The notes beneath the pieces are model-generated. The model made no database searches and was not told the origin of the DNA. It saw only the letters and a list, made by a program, of their open reading frames with translations. The translations under genes and the position numbers were made by a program. Shown here piece by piece: positions 17,803 through 25,866 of a stretch of DNA of 33,159 nucleotides (the first letter of the stretch is position 1; every line of letters begins with the position of its first letter). This stretch comes from an uncultured Clostridium sp. (GTDB lineage Bacteria > Bacillota > Clostridia > TANB77 > CAG-508): the NCBI GenBank assembly GCA_930987745.1, contig CAKNKX010000017.1:1-33159 (forward strand), in the 5' to 3' direction.

Positions 17803-18300
17803 ATGGCAACAATCTCTAAAACTTTTTACTTGGATGGTCATACTTTAGTTTTTAGACGAGAATCTACTTCTAATGTTGTTGAGTTGAAATTTCCTTTACG
17901 GGAAGTTACAAAAGAAGAACTCTCTAAACTTCGCTTAGAAGATAAATGTGGGTTTGTCTTAAAAGAAAATGGAACCACATTTTACACCAAGTTACCTGAA
18001 CGTTTTCCACAGATTTCATCACTTGAAGGGATAGCTGACAAACACTTATGCGGTGAGTGTCCATGTACAGTTACCGCCACTTGTAACAAATTCTTACAGG
18101 GGTGCAAAAGCATTGAAAGTCATGATTTCATCCTTTGGGGATTTGAAACTTTCTCTGCTTGTCTCACTTTCAAAGAATCTTTTGTCGTCTTTACTTGCAA
18201 AAGGTTCCCCAGTGGCGAACACACAGCAAGAAGAACAGACACCAAGAGGTTTCATGAAGCCAGACTACTTCTGGCTCAAATGTATAATCATGAAGACTAA
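17803..18300 (+). CDS. Compositionally atypical Cys-rich protein of unknown function
   Basis: 165 residues, own promoter, AAGGAGG Shine-Dalgarno and terminator. The N-terminal half has alternating polar/hydrophobic residues (beta-like). The middle is Cys-rich (HLCGECPC, TATCNKFLQGCKS), with two more Cys in SACLTF and FTCKRF, suggesting metal binding or disulphides. Base and codon use differ from neighbours: the 3' half approaches balanced GC, and arginine uses CGA, CGG, CGC and CGT. It contains the only in-frame CGG (17899-17901, codon 33) in the window that does not sit at a frameshift; a +1 shift there would hit a stop soon. No homologue recognised. Horizontal acquisition is plausible. Confidence 0.6.
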   Translation: MATISKTFYLDGHTLVFRRESTSNVVELKFPLREVTKEELSKLRLEDKCGFVLKENGTTFYTKLPERFPQISSLEGIADKHLCGECPCTVTATCNKFLQGCKSIESHDFILWGFETFSACLTFKESFVVFTCKRFPSGEHTARRTDTKRFHEARLLLAQMYNHED

Positions 18301-18310
18301 GTAAAAAGTT

Positions 18311-18352
18311 AAAAGCTAATTATTGTAATTCAATAATTAGCTTTTGATTTTT
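18311..18352 (+). terminator. Terminator after the gene at 17803
   Basis: AAAAGCTAATTATTG / CAATAATTAGCTTTT perfect 15-bp stem with T-rich tail; probably bidirectional, as it also ends the ferredoxin gene on the minus strand. Confidence 0.9.
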
Positions 18353-18359
18353 ACATTAT

Positions 18360-18530
18360 TTATTCTTCTTCTGGAGCTCCAACTGGACAAACACCTCCAC
18401 ATGTACCACATGATATGCAAGCTGAACTATCTATTACAAATTTGTCATCACCTTGTGATATGCATCCAACTGGGCATTCTGATGCACATGCTCCACATGA
18501 TATACATTTATCAGTAATTTTATATGCCAT
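18360..18530 (-). CDS. 2[4Fe-4S] ferredoxin
   Basis: A 56-residue clostridial-type ferredoxin. Two cluster motifs, CISCGACASECP and CISCGTCGGVCP, hold eight ligands; an additional Cys follows the first motif (VGCISQG). It carries low-potential electrons, and the PorCDAB complex nearby on the other strand is an obvious donor. It starts 14 nt after ricT with AAGGAGG and is the last gene of the long minus-strand run from mraZ. Confidence 0.95.
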   Translation of the reverse strand: MAYKITDKCISCGACASECPVGCISQGDDKFVIDSSACISCGTCGGVCPVGAPEEE

Positions 18531-18544
18531 TTAAATTCACCTCC

Positions 18545-19471
18545 TTAAATATATTCTTCTTCGTTTTTGGCTTCTTCTTTGTCTATTTTTTCTAATTTTT
18601 CTAATTCTTCTAATTCTTTTTTATGTTCTATTTCTTCTTCATTTACTTTTTCTTGTGTATTATCTTTTATTATTTCTATATCATTTACAGCATATTTTTT
18701 ATATGTATAACTTTCTCCGTCTTTAATTCTTACTCTTACTTGTTCTTTTAAAATTTCTACATTATCTACTTCGCCTTCCCCATCTGCCGTTTTTACTATT
18801 GCTCCAACATTTGGAAGTCTTTTTAGTTTTTCTTCATAAACTTCGCTTTCATATTTTAGACAACACATTAACCTTCCACAGTTTCCTGATATTTTGGCTG
18901 GATTTAGCGAAATATTTTGTTCTTTTGCCATTTTTATTGATACTGTTTCAAAATTATTTAGGAAAGAGCAACAGCATAATTCTCTACCACATACTCCATT
19001 TCCTCCAATTTTTCTTACTTGGTCTCTTACTCCTATTTGCCTTAATTCTATTCTGGTTTTATATATTGCTGCTAAATCTTTTACTAATTCTCTAAAGTCT
19101 ATTCTTCCATCTGCTGTAAAATAAAATAAAACTTTGCTGTTATCAAATTTAAATTCTACGTCTGTTAAAGTCATATCAAGTTTATGCTCTTTAATCTTTT
19201 TTTCACATACCTTGAAAGCTTCTTTTTCTTTTCTTCTACATTCTTCAAATTGTTTATGGTCTTTATAATTTGCAATTCTTATTACCTTTTTTAGTGGTTG
19301 TAAGATTTTATCATCTTCTACATGGCGGTTTGGTATCATAACTTCACCATATTCTTCGCCTTGTGCTGTTTCTACAATTACTTTATCTCCTTTTCTTACT
19401 TTTAAATTTTTAGGATTAAAGAAATATATTTTTCCTAATTTTTTAAATCTAACTCCTATTATATTTTTCAA
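18545..19471 (-). CDS. ricT: PSP1-domain protein RicT (YaaT-like)
   Basis: Part of the Y-complex (RicA-RicF-RicT) that in Bacillus helps RNase Y process mRNAs and affects sporulation and competence. PSP1 signature: GVRFKKLGKIYFFNP, GEEYGEVMIPNR, VEFKFDNSKVLFYFTADGRIDFRELVKDLA, RIELRQIGVRDQVRKIGG. The cysteine set GVCGRELCCCSF and GNCGRLMCCLKYE can bind an Fe-S cluster with RicA/RicF. The tail is long and Glu/Lys-rich. I chose TTG 19471, 7 nt after GGGAGG and overlapping the holB stop (TTGA); the GTG at 19486 has no Shine-Dalgarno. The gene after holB is also yaaT in Bacillus, supporting the call. Confidence 0.9.
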   Translation of the reverse strand: MKNIIGVRFKKLGKIYFFNPKNLKVRKGDKVIVETAQGEEYGEVMIPNRHVEDDKILQPLKKVIRIANYKDHKQFEECRRKEKEAFKVCEKKIKEHKLDMTLTDVEFKFDNSKVLFYFTADGRIDFRELVKDLAAIYKTRIELRQIGVRDQVRKIGGNGVCGRELCCCSFLNNFETVSIKMAKEQNISLNPAKISGNCGRLMCCLKYESEVYEEKLKRLPNVGAIVKTADGEGEVDNVEILKEQVRVRIKDGESYTYKKYAVNDIEIIKDNTQEKVNEEEIEHKKELEELEKLEKIDKEEAKNEEEYI

Positions 19472-20364
19472 TTCATTTCCTCCCACATGTTAAATAACAT
19501 ATTATCTATACACATATCATAATTTGAATTTTGTTTCAACCTTTTTTTAGTGTTTTCCACAATATTTATACAACTTGTGTATAAATAATTCAATTTTGCT
19601 TTTTTTAGTAATAAAACATTTATATATTCTAAAATCTCATATATTTCTTCTTTTGCTTTATACAACGGTTCTGCCAAATTTAAAAGTTCTATTATATCTA
19701 TTTTATCTAAGTTTTGTATCATCTTATTATATGATTGATATTCTTCACCTCTATCTTTTAATTTAATTGCTTTTCCTATACTTCCTTGAAAAATATCTAA
19801 CATATCATCTTGAATATTAATACTATCTGTTCCAAATTCAGTTTGTAAATATTTTTTTATTTCTGCATTTTTTAGTGGTTCAAAATGTATTATCATACAT
19901 CTTGATTTTATTGTTGGTAAAAATGAACTTTCATTATTTCCAATTAGTATTATACTAATATATTCTGGTGGCTCTTCTAATGTCTTTAACAAGCAGTTTT
20001 GAGCTTCTTTTGTCATTTTGTCTGCATCATTTATTATATATATTTTTCTTTTTGATATTATTGGCTTTTCTTGTATCTTCTTTTGCATATTTCTTATTTG
20101 CTCTATTTTTATCAAATTACCATCTGGCTCTATTATTAAAAAGTCAGGATGATTTTTACTATCAAATTCTATACAAGATTTACAACTATTACAATCTATT
20201 TTTTCATTATTACATAATAATCTTTTTGAAAATTCTGTAGCAATTAATTTTTTCCCAATTCCTTCTACACCTATAAACATATAACTATGTGATGCATTTT
20301 TATTTATAATAATATTTTTTAAAGCTTCTTTTATTTTGTCATTTCCTAAAATATTTTCAAACAT
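19468..20364 (-). CDS. holB: DNA polymerase III delta' subunit
   Basis: Clamp-loader subunit delta'. AAA+ fold: P-loop-like GVEGIGKKLIA, the four-cysteine zinc module (CNNEKIDCNSCKSC), DADKMTKEAQNCLLKTLEEPPEYISIILIG, SRC sensor (IKSRCMIIHFEPL). About 298 residues. Start ATG 20364 (MFENILG) overlaps the lepB stop by one base, with GGGGAG upstream; the longer in-frame start at 20382 would lie inside lepB and has no clear ribosome-binding site. Confidence 0.9.
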   Translation of the reverse strand: MFENILGNDKIKEALKNIIINKNASHSYMFIGVEGIGKKLIATEFSKRLLCNNEKIDCNSCKSCIEFDSKNHPDFLIIEPDGNLIKIEQIRNMQKKIQEKPIISKRKIYIINDADKMTKEAQNCLLKTLEEPPEYISIILIGNNESSFLPTIKSRCMIIHFEPLKNAEIKKYLQTEFGTDSINIQDDMLDIFQGSIGKAIKLKDRGEEYQSYNKMIQNLDKIDIIELLNLAEPLYKAKEEIYEILEYINVLLLKKAKLNYLYTSCINIVENTKKRLKQNSNYDMCIDNMLFNMWEEMN

Positions 20365-20996
20365 TATTTTACTTCTCCCCATTTACTTAATGGCCATATT
20401 CTTATTGCTACTGTACTTTCTATTTTTTCTAATGGAATACATCCAAAACTTCTACAATCTGTACTGTGATTTCTGTTATCTCCCATTGCAAAAACACAGT
20501 TTTCTGGTACTGTAAAATCTGAGAATCCCACTCCTGTTACATCTGTAACAATTCCATCTTGTAAGTAATCTTCTTGTAATTTTTCTCCATTAATATATAC
20601 TCCGCCATCTTTAATTTCTACATGTTCTCCTGGAAGAGCAATTACTCTTTTTATATAGCTTCTTTTCCCTATTTCTAAGAAATTGTGAACAAACCAACTA
20701 AAGCCTGTTCTTTCCTCATACTCAGCAACTGGATTGCTTTGATCTATTTCTAATTCTGTATAAGTTATTTTTGCAGGTTCTTCAAAAGTAATTATTTCTC
20801 CCCTTTCAGGCAATGTTTTTGTTGTTCTCCCCCATCTATTAAGCCATAATCTTTCATCTTGTACTAAAGTAGGATACATAGATACTTGTTTTACTATTGT
20901 TGGTGTTCCTATAAAATATCTAAATAGCATTGCTAATACTAATGCAATGATTATACAATATACCCATTCTAAAGCTTCTTTTAATTTTGGATTCAA
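20364..20996 (-). CDS. lepB: Signal peptidase I
   Basis: Membrane serine protease that cuts Sec signal peptides. One N-terminal transmembrane helix (residues ~11-29), catalytic Ser39 in VSMYPTL, catalytic Lys116 in SYIKRVIALPGE, and boxes D/E GDNRNHSTDCRSFG. 210 residues. The usual SMxPT is SMYPT here. Overlaps holB by one base and follows the histidine kinase by 70 nt. Confidence 0.94.
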   Translation of the reverse strand: MNPKLKEALEWVYCIIIALVLAMLFRYFIGTPTIVKQVSMYPTLVQDERLWLNRWGRTTKTLPERGEIITFEEPAKITYTELEIDQSNPVAEYEERTGFSWFVHNFLEIGKRSYIKRVIALPGEHVEIKDGGVYINGEKLQEDYLQDGIVTDVTGVGFSDFTVPENCVFAMGDNRNHSTDCRSFGCIPLEKIESTVAIRIWPLSKWGEVK

Positions 20997-21066
20997 ATTT
21001 ATCTCTCCTTTGTATTTAGTATTTAAACAATATAATTATACTAAAAATCATATTTAATATCAAGAT

Positions 21067-22509
21067 TTATTTATTCTTTGTTGGTATTCTAATAACAACT
21101 TCTGTACCTTGTCCAACTACACTTTTTATATCTATACTTCCACCATTTTTATCTAAGATTTCTTTTGCAATTGAAAGTCCAAGTCCTGTTCCTCCCATTT
21201 CTCTTGTACGAGCCTTGTCCACACGATAAAATCTTTCAAATATTCTACTTAAATCTTCTTCTGGAATTCCAATTCCATTGTCAAATATTTTTATATATGC
21301 ATCATTATATACAAACCCTACATATATTTTAATTTCTCCTCCATCTGGAGTATATTTTATACTATTTGTTAAGATATTTAATACCACTCTTTCAATATCA
21401 TATTTATCAGCATATACTGGTGGCACATCTGCCGTTACAAAACAATTCACTTTATGATTTTTCTTTTTGATTTCAATTGCCAGCTTGTCCTGACATTTTT
21501 TAACTAAATCACCTAAATCAAATGATTCTTTTTGTACATTTTTTTTGTTATTATCATATCTAGATAATGTTAATAAATCTGTAACTAATTTTGCCATTCT
21601 TCTTGCTTCTGTTGCTATTACATTTAAAAACTTCTTTTCAGTTTCTTTATCATATTCTCCCTCTAACAATGTATCTGCATATCCCATAATAGAAGTAATT
21701 GGAGTTTTTAACTCATGTGATACATCTGCAACTAATTCTTTTTGCATATTATCTAATTTTACATGTTCTGTTATATCTTGAATTACTGCAATAACACCAT
21801 TTGGTCTTTCTGCTTCATCTTTAAATGGTGCAAAAAATACATTCATAAATTTATCTTCTACTTGGATTCTTTGTTCTGTTGATGTCCAACTCTCTAAATA
21901 AATTATTTTTTCCATATTTATATCTAATTTAAATTTATCAAATATATCTTCAAAAGTATTATCTTCAGGTCCTATACTTAAAAACTTTTTTGCTGCAGGA
22001 TTTATTAAAATAATTTCACCTTGCCTATTGAATGCAATAATTCCATCTGTCATATGTAGCAAAATTGTTTCTATTTGATTTTTTTGAGTTGATACTTCAC
22101 TTAGTTTTTCTTTTAACTCAGTTGTCATCATCCCAAATACACTTTCTAAATCATATGTATTATTTTTTGCTTTTCTATTTTTCTTTTTTGAATTATCTTC
22201 ATCTGTTATTTCTTCCGCACTTTTTATTAATTTATTTATAGGATAAATAACAAATCTTGATAAAAATATTGAAACTAAAACTCCTACTATTGTAAATGCC
22301 ACTCCACAAATTGCAAGAGTAATTTTAGTATTTGTTCTTAATTCTTCCATTATTGAAGTAAAGTGTTCTATATTTGTAACATCTCCTAAAGCAATTTTGG
22401 CTTCAATCATATTTATTGAATTTAAGAAAAATATTCCAAGTCCTGCTATTATTACTATCCCTATTAGGAAAAATAACAAAATAATCTTGTATTGAACATT
22501 TTTAAACAT
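21067..22509 (-). CDS. Sensor histidine kinase (WalK/PhoR-like: TM-HAMP-PAS-HisKA-HATPase)
   Basis: Two membrane helices (about 9-29 and 60-83) flank a very short extracellular loop, so it likely senses in or at the membrane. A HAMP linker follows, then a PAS domain (~145-245: DGIIAFNRQGEIILINPAAKKFL), HisKA with His265 in DVSHELKTPITSIMGY, and the ATP-binding domain (NILTNSIKYTPDGG; DNGIGIPEEDLSRIFERFYRVDKART; GGTGLGLSIAKEI). 480 residues. No response regulator adjoins it. It lies 12 nt after murG in the wall-synthesis operon, so a cell-wall/WalK-like role is plausible, but this is inference from context. Confidence 0.9.
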   Translation of the reverse strand: MFKNVQYKIILLFFLIGIVIIAGLGIFFLNSINMIEAKIALGDVTNIEHFTSIMEELRTNTKITLAICGVAFTIVGVLVSIFLSRFVIYPINKLIKSAEEITDEDNSKKKNRKAKNNTYDLESVFGMMTTELKEKLSEVSTQKNQIETILLHMTDGIIAFNRQGEIILINPAAKKFLSIGPEDNTFEDIFDKFKLDINMEKIIYLESWTSTEQRIQVEDKFMNVFFAPFKDEAERPNGVIAVIQDITEHVKLDNMQKELVADVSHELKTPITSIMGYADTLLEGEYDKETEKKFLNVIATEARRMAKLVTDLLTLSRYDNNKKNVQKESFDLGDLVKKCQDKLAIEIKKKNHKVNCFVTADVPPVYADKYDIERVVLNILTNSIKYTPDGGEIKIYVGFVYNDAYIKIFDNGIGIPEEDLSRIFERFYRVDKARTREMGGTGLGLSIAKEILDKNGGSIDIKSVVGQGTEVVIRIPTKNK

Positions 22510-22521
22510 TTCTCTCTTCCT

Positions 22522-23637
22522 TTATTTTACTAATTTTTGAACTTCTTTATAGATTTCTTCGACAGCATCTACCTTTGAAACAGTTAATGCATTTTCTCCC
22601 ATTTTTTTCATCTTTTCTTCATTTAAGACAATATCATCTAATTCTTTATTCAATTTTTCTCCTGTTAATTCATCATTTAAAATAATTTTGGCCGCATCAA
22701 TCTTTTCTAATACTTTTGCATTATATAATTGATGGTCATGACTAACATTTGGAAGTGGTACAAGTATAGCAGGTTTCCCTAAGTTTGATATTTCAGTAAT
22801 TGTCATTGCTCCACTTCTTGATACTATAATATCTACAACATTCATAATTTCTTCCATATTATATATGTATGGAATTATTTTCATATTTTCTATATAATTT
22901 ATATTAAATCCAGAATTTTCTAATTCTTCTTTTATTATATCATATTGTTTAGGTCCAGTTGCCCAAACCATTTGATAATTTCTTTCTTTCTTGTTTTTTA
23001 TTATTTCTACTATTGAATCATTAATTTTTTTAGCCCCTTGACTTCCACCAAAAACTAATACTATTGGTTTAGTTCCTTTTAAGCCTAACTCATTTAATAT
23101 TCTTGTTTTTTCTTCTTTTGTGTATTCTTTTTTTCTTATCTTTACAGGTGTTCCTGTATATACTATATTTTTTGCATTTTTTATTCTTGGTATTGCATCT
23201 TTAAAAGAAACTAAAATTGTATCAGTTTTTTTGGCAAGCATCTTTACAGCTTTACCTGGAAAAGCATTACTTTCATGTAATAGAGTTGGAATTTTCAAAC
23301 TATGTGCAGCTGTTATTGTTGCTCCACAAATATATCCTCCTGTTCCTATTACAATATCTGGTTTAAATTCTTTTATTATCTTTTTAGCTTCTCCTAAACC
23401 TTTGAATGTTTTATACATCTTTTTTATATTTTCAATAGACAATTTAGCACTTAATCCATAGGCATCTATTGTCTTTAGCTTATATCCTGCCCTTTGTACT
23501 AAGTCATTTTCTAATCCTCTAGTTGTACCAATAAAAATTATTTCTGAATCTTTTTCCTCTTCTTTTATTTTATTTGCTATTGCAATTCCTGGATTGATAT
23601 GTCCTGCTGTCCCTGCTGCTGCAATAATTACTCTCAT
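22522..23637 (-). CDS. murG: MurG, UDP-GlcNAc:lipid I GlcNAc transferase
   Basis: Adds GlcNAc to lipid I to form lipid II at the inner membrane face. GT-B fold; acceptor loop AAGTAGHINPGIA (the more usual form is GGTGGH), IGTGGYICG, LHESNAFPGK, VFGGSQGAKKINDSI, ISRSGAMTITEI (reads VSRSGAMTI), PLPNVSHDHQLYNA. 371 residues, normal. It starts after GAGGTG downstream of the ftsW terminator-like hairpin. No in-frame CGG. Confidence 0.95.
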   Translation of the reverse strand: MRVIIAAAGTAGHINPGIAIANKIKEEEKDSEIIFIGTTRGLENDLVQRAGYKLKTIDAYGLSAKLSIENIKKMYKTFKGLGEAKKIIKEFKPDIVIGTGGYICGATITAAHSLKIPTLLHESNAFPGKAVKMLAKKTDTILVSFKDAIPRIKNAKNIVYTGTPVKIRKKEYTKEEKTRILNELGLKGTKPIVLVFGGSQGAKKINDSIVEIIKNKKERNYQMVWATGPKQYDIIKEELENSGFNINYIENMKIIPYIYNMEEIMNVVDIIVSRSGAMTITEISNLGKPAILVPLPNVSHDHQLYNAKVLEKIDAAKIILNDELTGEKLNKELDDIVLNEEKMKKMGENALTVSKVDAVEEIYKEVQKLVK

Positions 23638-23643
23638 TTAATC

Positions 23644-23702
23644 ACCTCATTTTTATCATGCAAGGACGGAAGAATATTTCTATTTCTTTTATCTTCCGTC
23701 CT
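23644..23702 (-). terminator. Hairpin between ftsW and murG
   Basis: AGGACGGAAGA ... TCTTCCGTCCT inverted repeat. Both arms keep their CGG/CCG by base pairing, so it is not an inserted C. It may attenuate transcription into murG. Confidence 0.6.
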
Positions 23703-23712
23703 AATTCTATTT

Positions 23713-24848
23713 TTAATTTTTCGCACTTGCTCTTGAAATGTTTAAAAGAATTCCCATCGCACAGAGCAAGATAAAGAGCGCTGTTCCTCCATAACTAAAG
23801 AATGGTAGTGGCATTCCTGTTGCTGGCATTGATGATGTTACAACTGCTACATTTATAATTACTTGTATTCCTACTAATGCTGTAATTCCTATTGCTAGTA
23901 AGCTTCCAAACATATCTGGTGCTTTCATAGCAATAAGTACACCTCTCCATATAAATATAGCAAATAAGATTAGCACTACTGCACAACCAATAAATCCTAG
24001 TTCTTCTCCTAAAATAGAGAAAATGAAATCATTATGTGGTTCTGGTATGTATAAATATTTTTGTTTACTTTCTCCGAAGTCCTGCTCCAAATAGTCCACC
24101 AGAACCAATTGCATATAAACTCTGAATAACTTGCCATCCATCTCCTGTTGCGTCTTGCCAAGGATTTAAAAAAGTTATTACTCTTTGTAATCTATATGGC
24201 TCTTTTATTATAAGTAAAATCATTGCTGGAATTCCGAACAACTCCACCTGTTACTAAAAAGTGCCAAAATCTACATCCAGCCATTATCATCATAATTGAA
24301 CAAATTCCAATTATAACTACTGATGCACTAAAGTGTGGTTCTAAAAGTAATAACACTATTATTGGTGCAAGTAATAATATATGTTTTATAAATCCTTTTC
24401 CATAATTTTTTAAATAATCTCTATTTTTAGTTAAAATTCCTGCATAAAATATAATCATTAATATTTTTACTAATTCTGATGGCTGAATAGATAATGTTTC
24501 TGTTACATATATCCATCTTTTTGCACCATTTACTGTCCTTCCTGCAACTAAAACTAATGCTAATAAAATAAGTGCAATCCACCAAGCATGCTTATAAAAC
24601 TTTTGATAAAACCTATAATCTATTTTAGAAATAAAAAGCATTGCTATAATTCCAAGTACTGCAAATATAAGCTGTCTTGAAAAATAAGAATAGCTGTTTC
24701 CACTTTCTGCTAAGGCTGAAGGCGAGCTTGCAGATAACACCATAACTAATCCAATTGATAATAATAACAATATTGTTATTACTAAAGTAAAATCAATTGG
24801 GTTATTTACGAAACTTGAAAAACTTTTTTCTTTTCTCTTTTTCGCCAT
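23713..24848 (-). CDS. ftsW: Septal peptidoglycan glycosyltransferase FtsW, read through two +1 frameshifts
   Basis: SEDS-family membrane glycosyltransferase that polymerises lipid II at the septum with its cognate class B PBP. The reading frame runs in three segments: 24237-24848, 24077-24235 and 23713-24075. The two in-frame CGG codons (205 and 258) each lose their C, giving VVTGGVV-GIPAMILL and GLFGAGL-GESKQKYLYIPEP. The joined product is 377 residues, a normal FtsW length, with about ten membrane helices and hallmarks VLSASS, RWIYV...QPSELVK, GDGWQVIQSLYAIGSGGLFG, IPEPHNDFIFSILGEELGF and GMPLPFFSYGGTALF. Without the shifts the product stops soon after residue 205. Read literally it would be a broken essential gene with two identical lesions. 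Confidence 0.85.
24073..24076 (-). other. +1 frameshift site CGGA, second in ftsW
   Basis: GGA CTT CGG AGA AAG TAA in frame stops three codons on. Skipping the C gives CTT GGA GAA AGT AAA CAA, matching the FtsW motif GLG[E/N]SKQKYLYIPEP. Confidence 0.85.
24233..24236 (-). other. +1 frameshift site CGGA, first in ftsW
   Basis: GTT GTT CGG AAT TCC in frame. Skipping the C gives GTT GTT GGA ATT CCA GCA, restoring the membrane segment. The unshifted frame stops 14 codons after CGG. Confidence 0.85.
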
Positions 24849-24868
24849 TTTTTACTTCCTTCCTTGAT

Positions 24869-25850
24869 TTATATTATCTTTAGTCCAATTACACATAAAA
24901 TTAAAGTTACTAAGCTAAATACAATAACAACTTTATTTTCTTTCCATCCAGATAATTCAAAATGGTGATGTAAAGGTGCCATTTTGAATATTCTTTTACC
25001 TGTCTTTTTATAATATGCAACTTGAATAATTACAGATAAAGTTTCTAATACTGGTACAAGAGCTATTACTAGTAATAATATTGGCATTTTTAAATATAAA
25101 GCCATTGCTGAAATAACTCCGTCCTAATAGTAATGAACCAGTATCTCCCATAAATACTTTTGCTGGATGTAAATTAAACATTAAAAATCCAAGTACTGCT
25201 CCTATTACTGAACTTCCAAATACAGATATTTCTGGAACATTTAATTTTATTCCAACAATACTTAAAGCTGTAATTATTATTGCACTAACACTTGATGCCA
25301 ATCCATCTATTCCATCTGTTAAGTTTACAGCATTTGTTGTTCCAAGTATTACTATTATTGCAAATGGAATATATAAATATATTGGTAATTCTATATAATT
25401 ATTCCAAATTGGTATATAAGTTTTAGTTCCTAAATGTAACCCATATACTAAATAAAGTACATAAGCTACAGATATTATTAAAAGTCCTAACATTTTATAC
25501 ATAGGTTTTAAGCCATCTGTATTTTTTAAAACTAATTTTTTAAAATCATCTATAAATCCAATAAGTCCAAATCCTAATGTTAATAATAATATTGGTAAAA
25601 TCTTATTTGCTACTTCATTTTGCCCATTTACACTTAAGAAAATATATAGTCCAGTCACTATAAGAATCATAGTAATAATCATTATAATTCCACCCATAGT
25701 TGGCGTACCTTGTTTTTTTAGATGGGATTTTGGACCGTCATCTCTTTCTATTTGACCTACTTTTAGTCTTTTTAATATTGGTATTATAATAATTCCTAAA
25801 ATTACTGCTATTGCAAATGATATTAACAAAGCCCATGTTTCTAGTCTCAC
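24869..25850 (-). CDS. mraY: Phospho-MurNAc-pentapeptide translocase MraY, read through a +1 frameshift
   Basis: Integral membrane enzyme forming lipid I from UDP-MurNAc-pentapeptide and undecaprenyl phosphate. Segments 25122-25850 and 24869-25120, joined by skipping C25121 of CGG at codon 244, give 326 residues, the usual size. Catalytic and binding motifs: [58 protein letters not shown], and [18 protein letters not shown]. The essential HHH lies after the shift, so the unshifted protein would lack it. The unshifted frame instead ends in a non-homologous Ser/Asn-rich tail. Follows murE by 16 nt. Confidence 0.88.
25118..25121 (-). other. +1 frameshift site CGGA (mraY)
   Basis: TTA GGA CGG AGT TAT in frame. 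Skipping the C gives TTA GGA GGA GTT ATT TCA, matching the universal MraY LGG segment after GDTGS. Confidence 0.88.
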
Positions 25851-25866
25851 GATTTATCAACCTTTC

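Noticed and set aside
17803..18300. Overlapping plus ORF at 18053-18304
   Set aside because: Alternative frame inside the Cys-rich gene, without its own ribosome-binding site.
23644..23702. CGG in this hairpin and in the RBS regions near 8597 and 31973 as further inserted Cs
   Set aside because: Non-coding; in the hairpin both arms match, so the bases are native.
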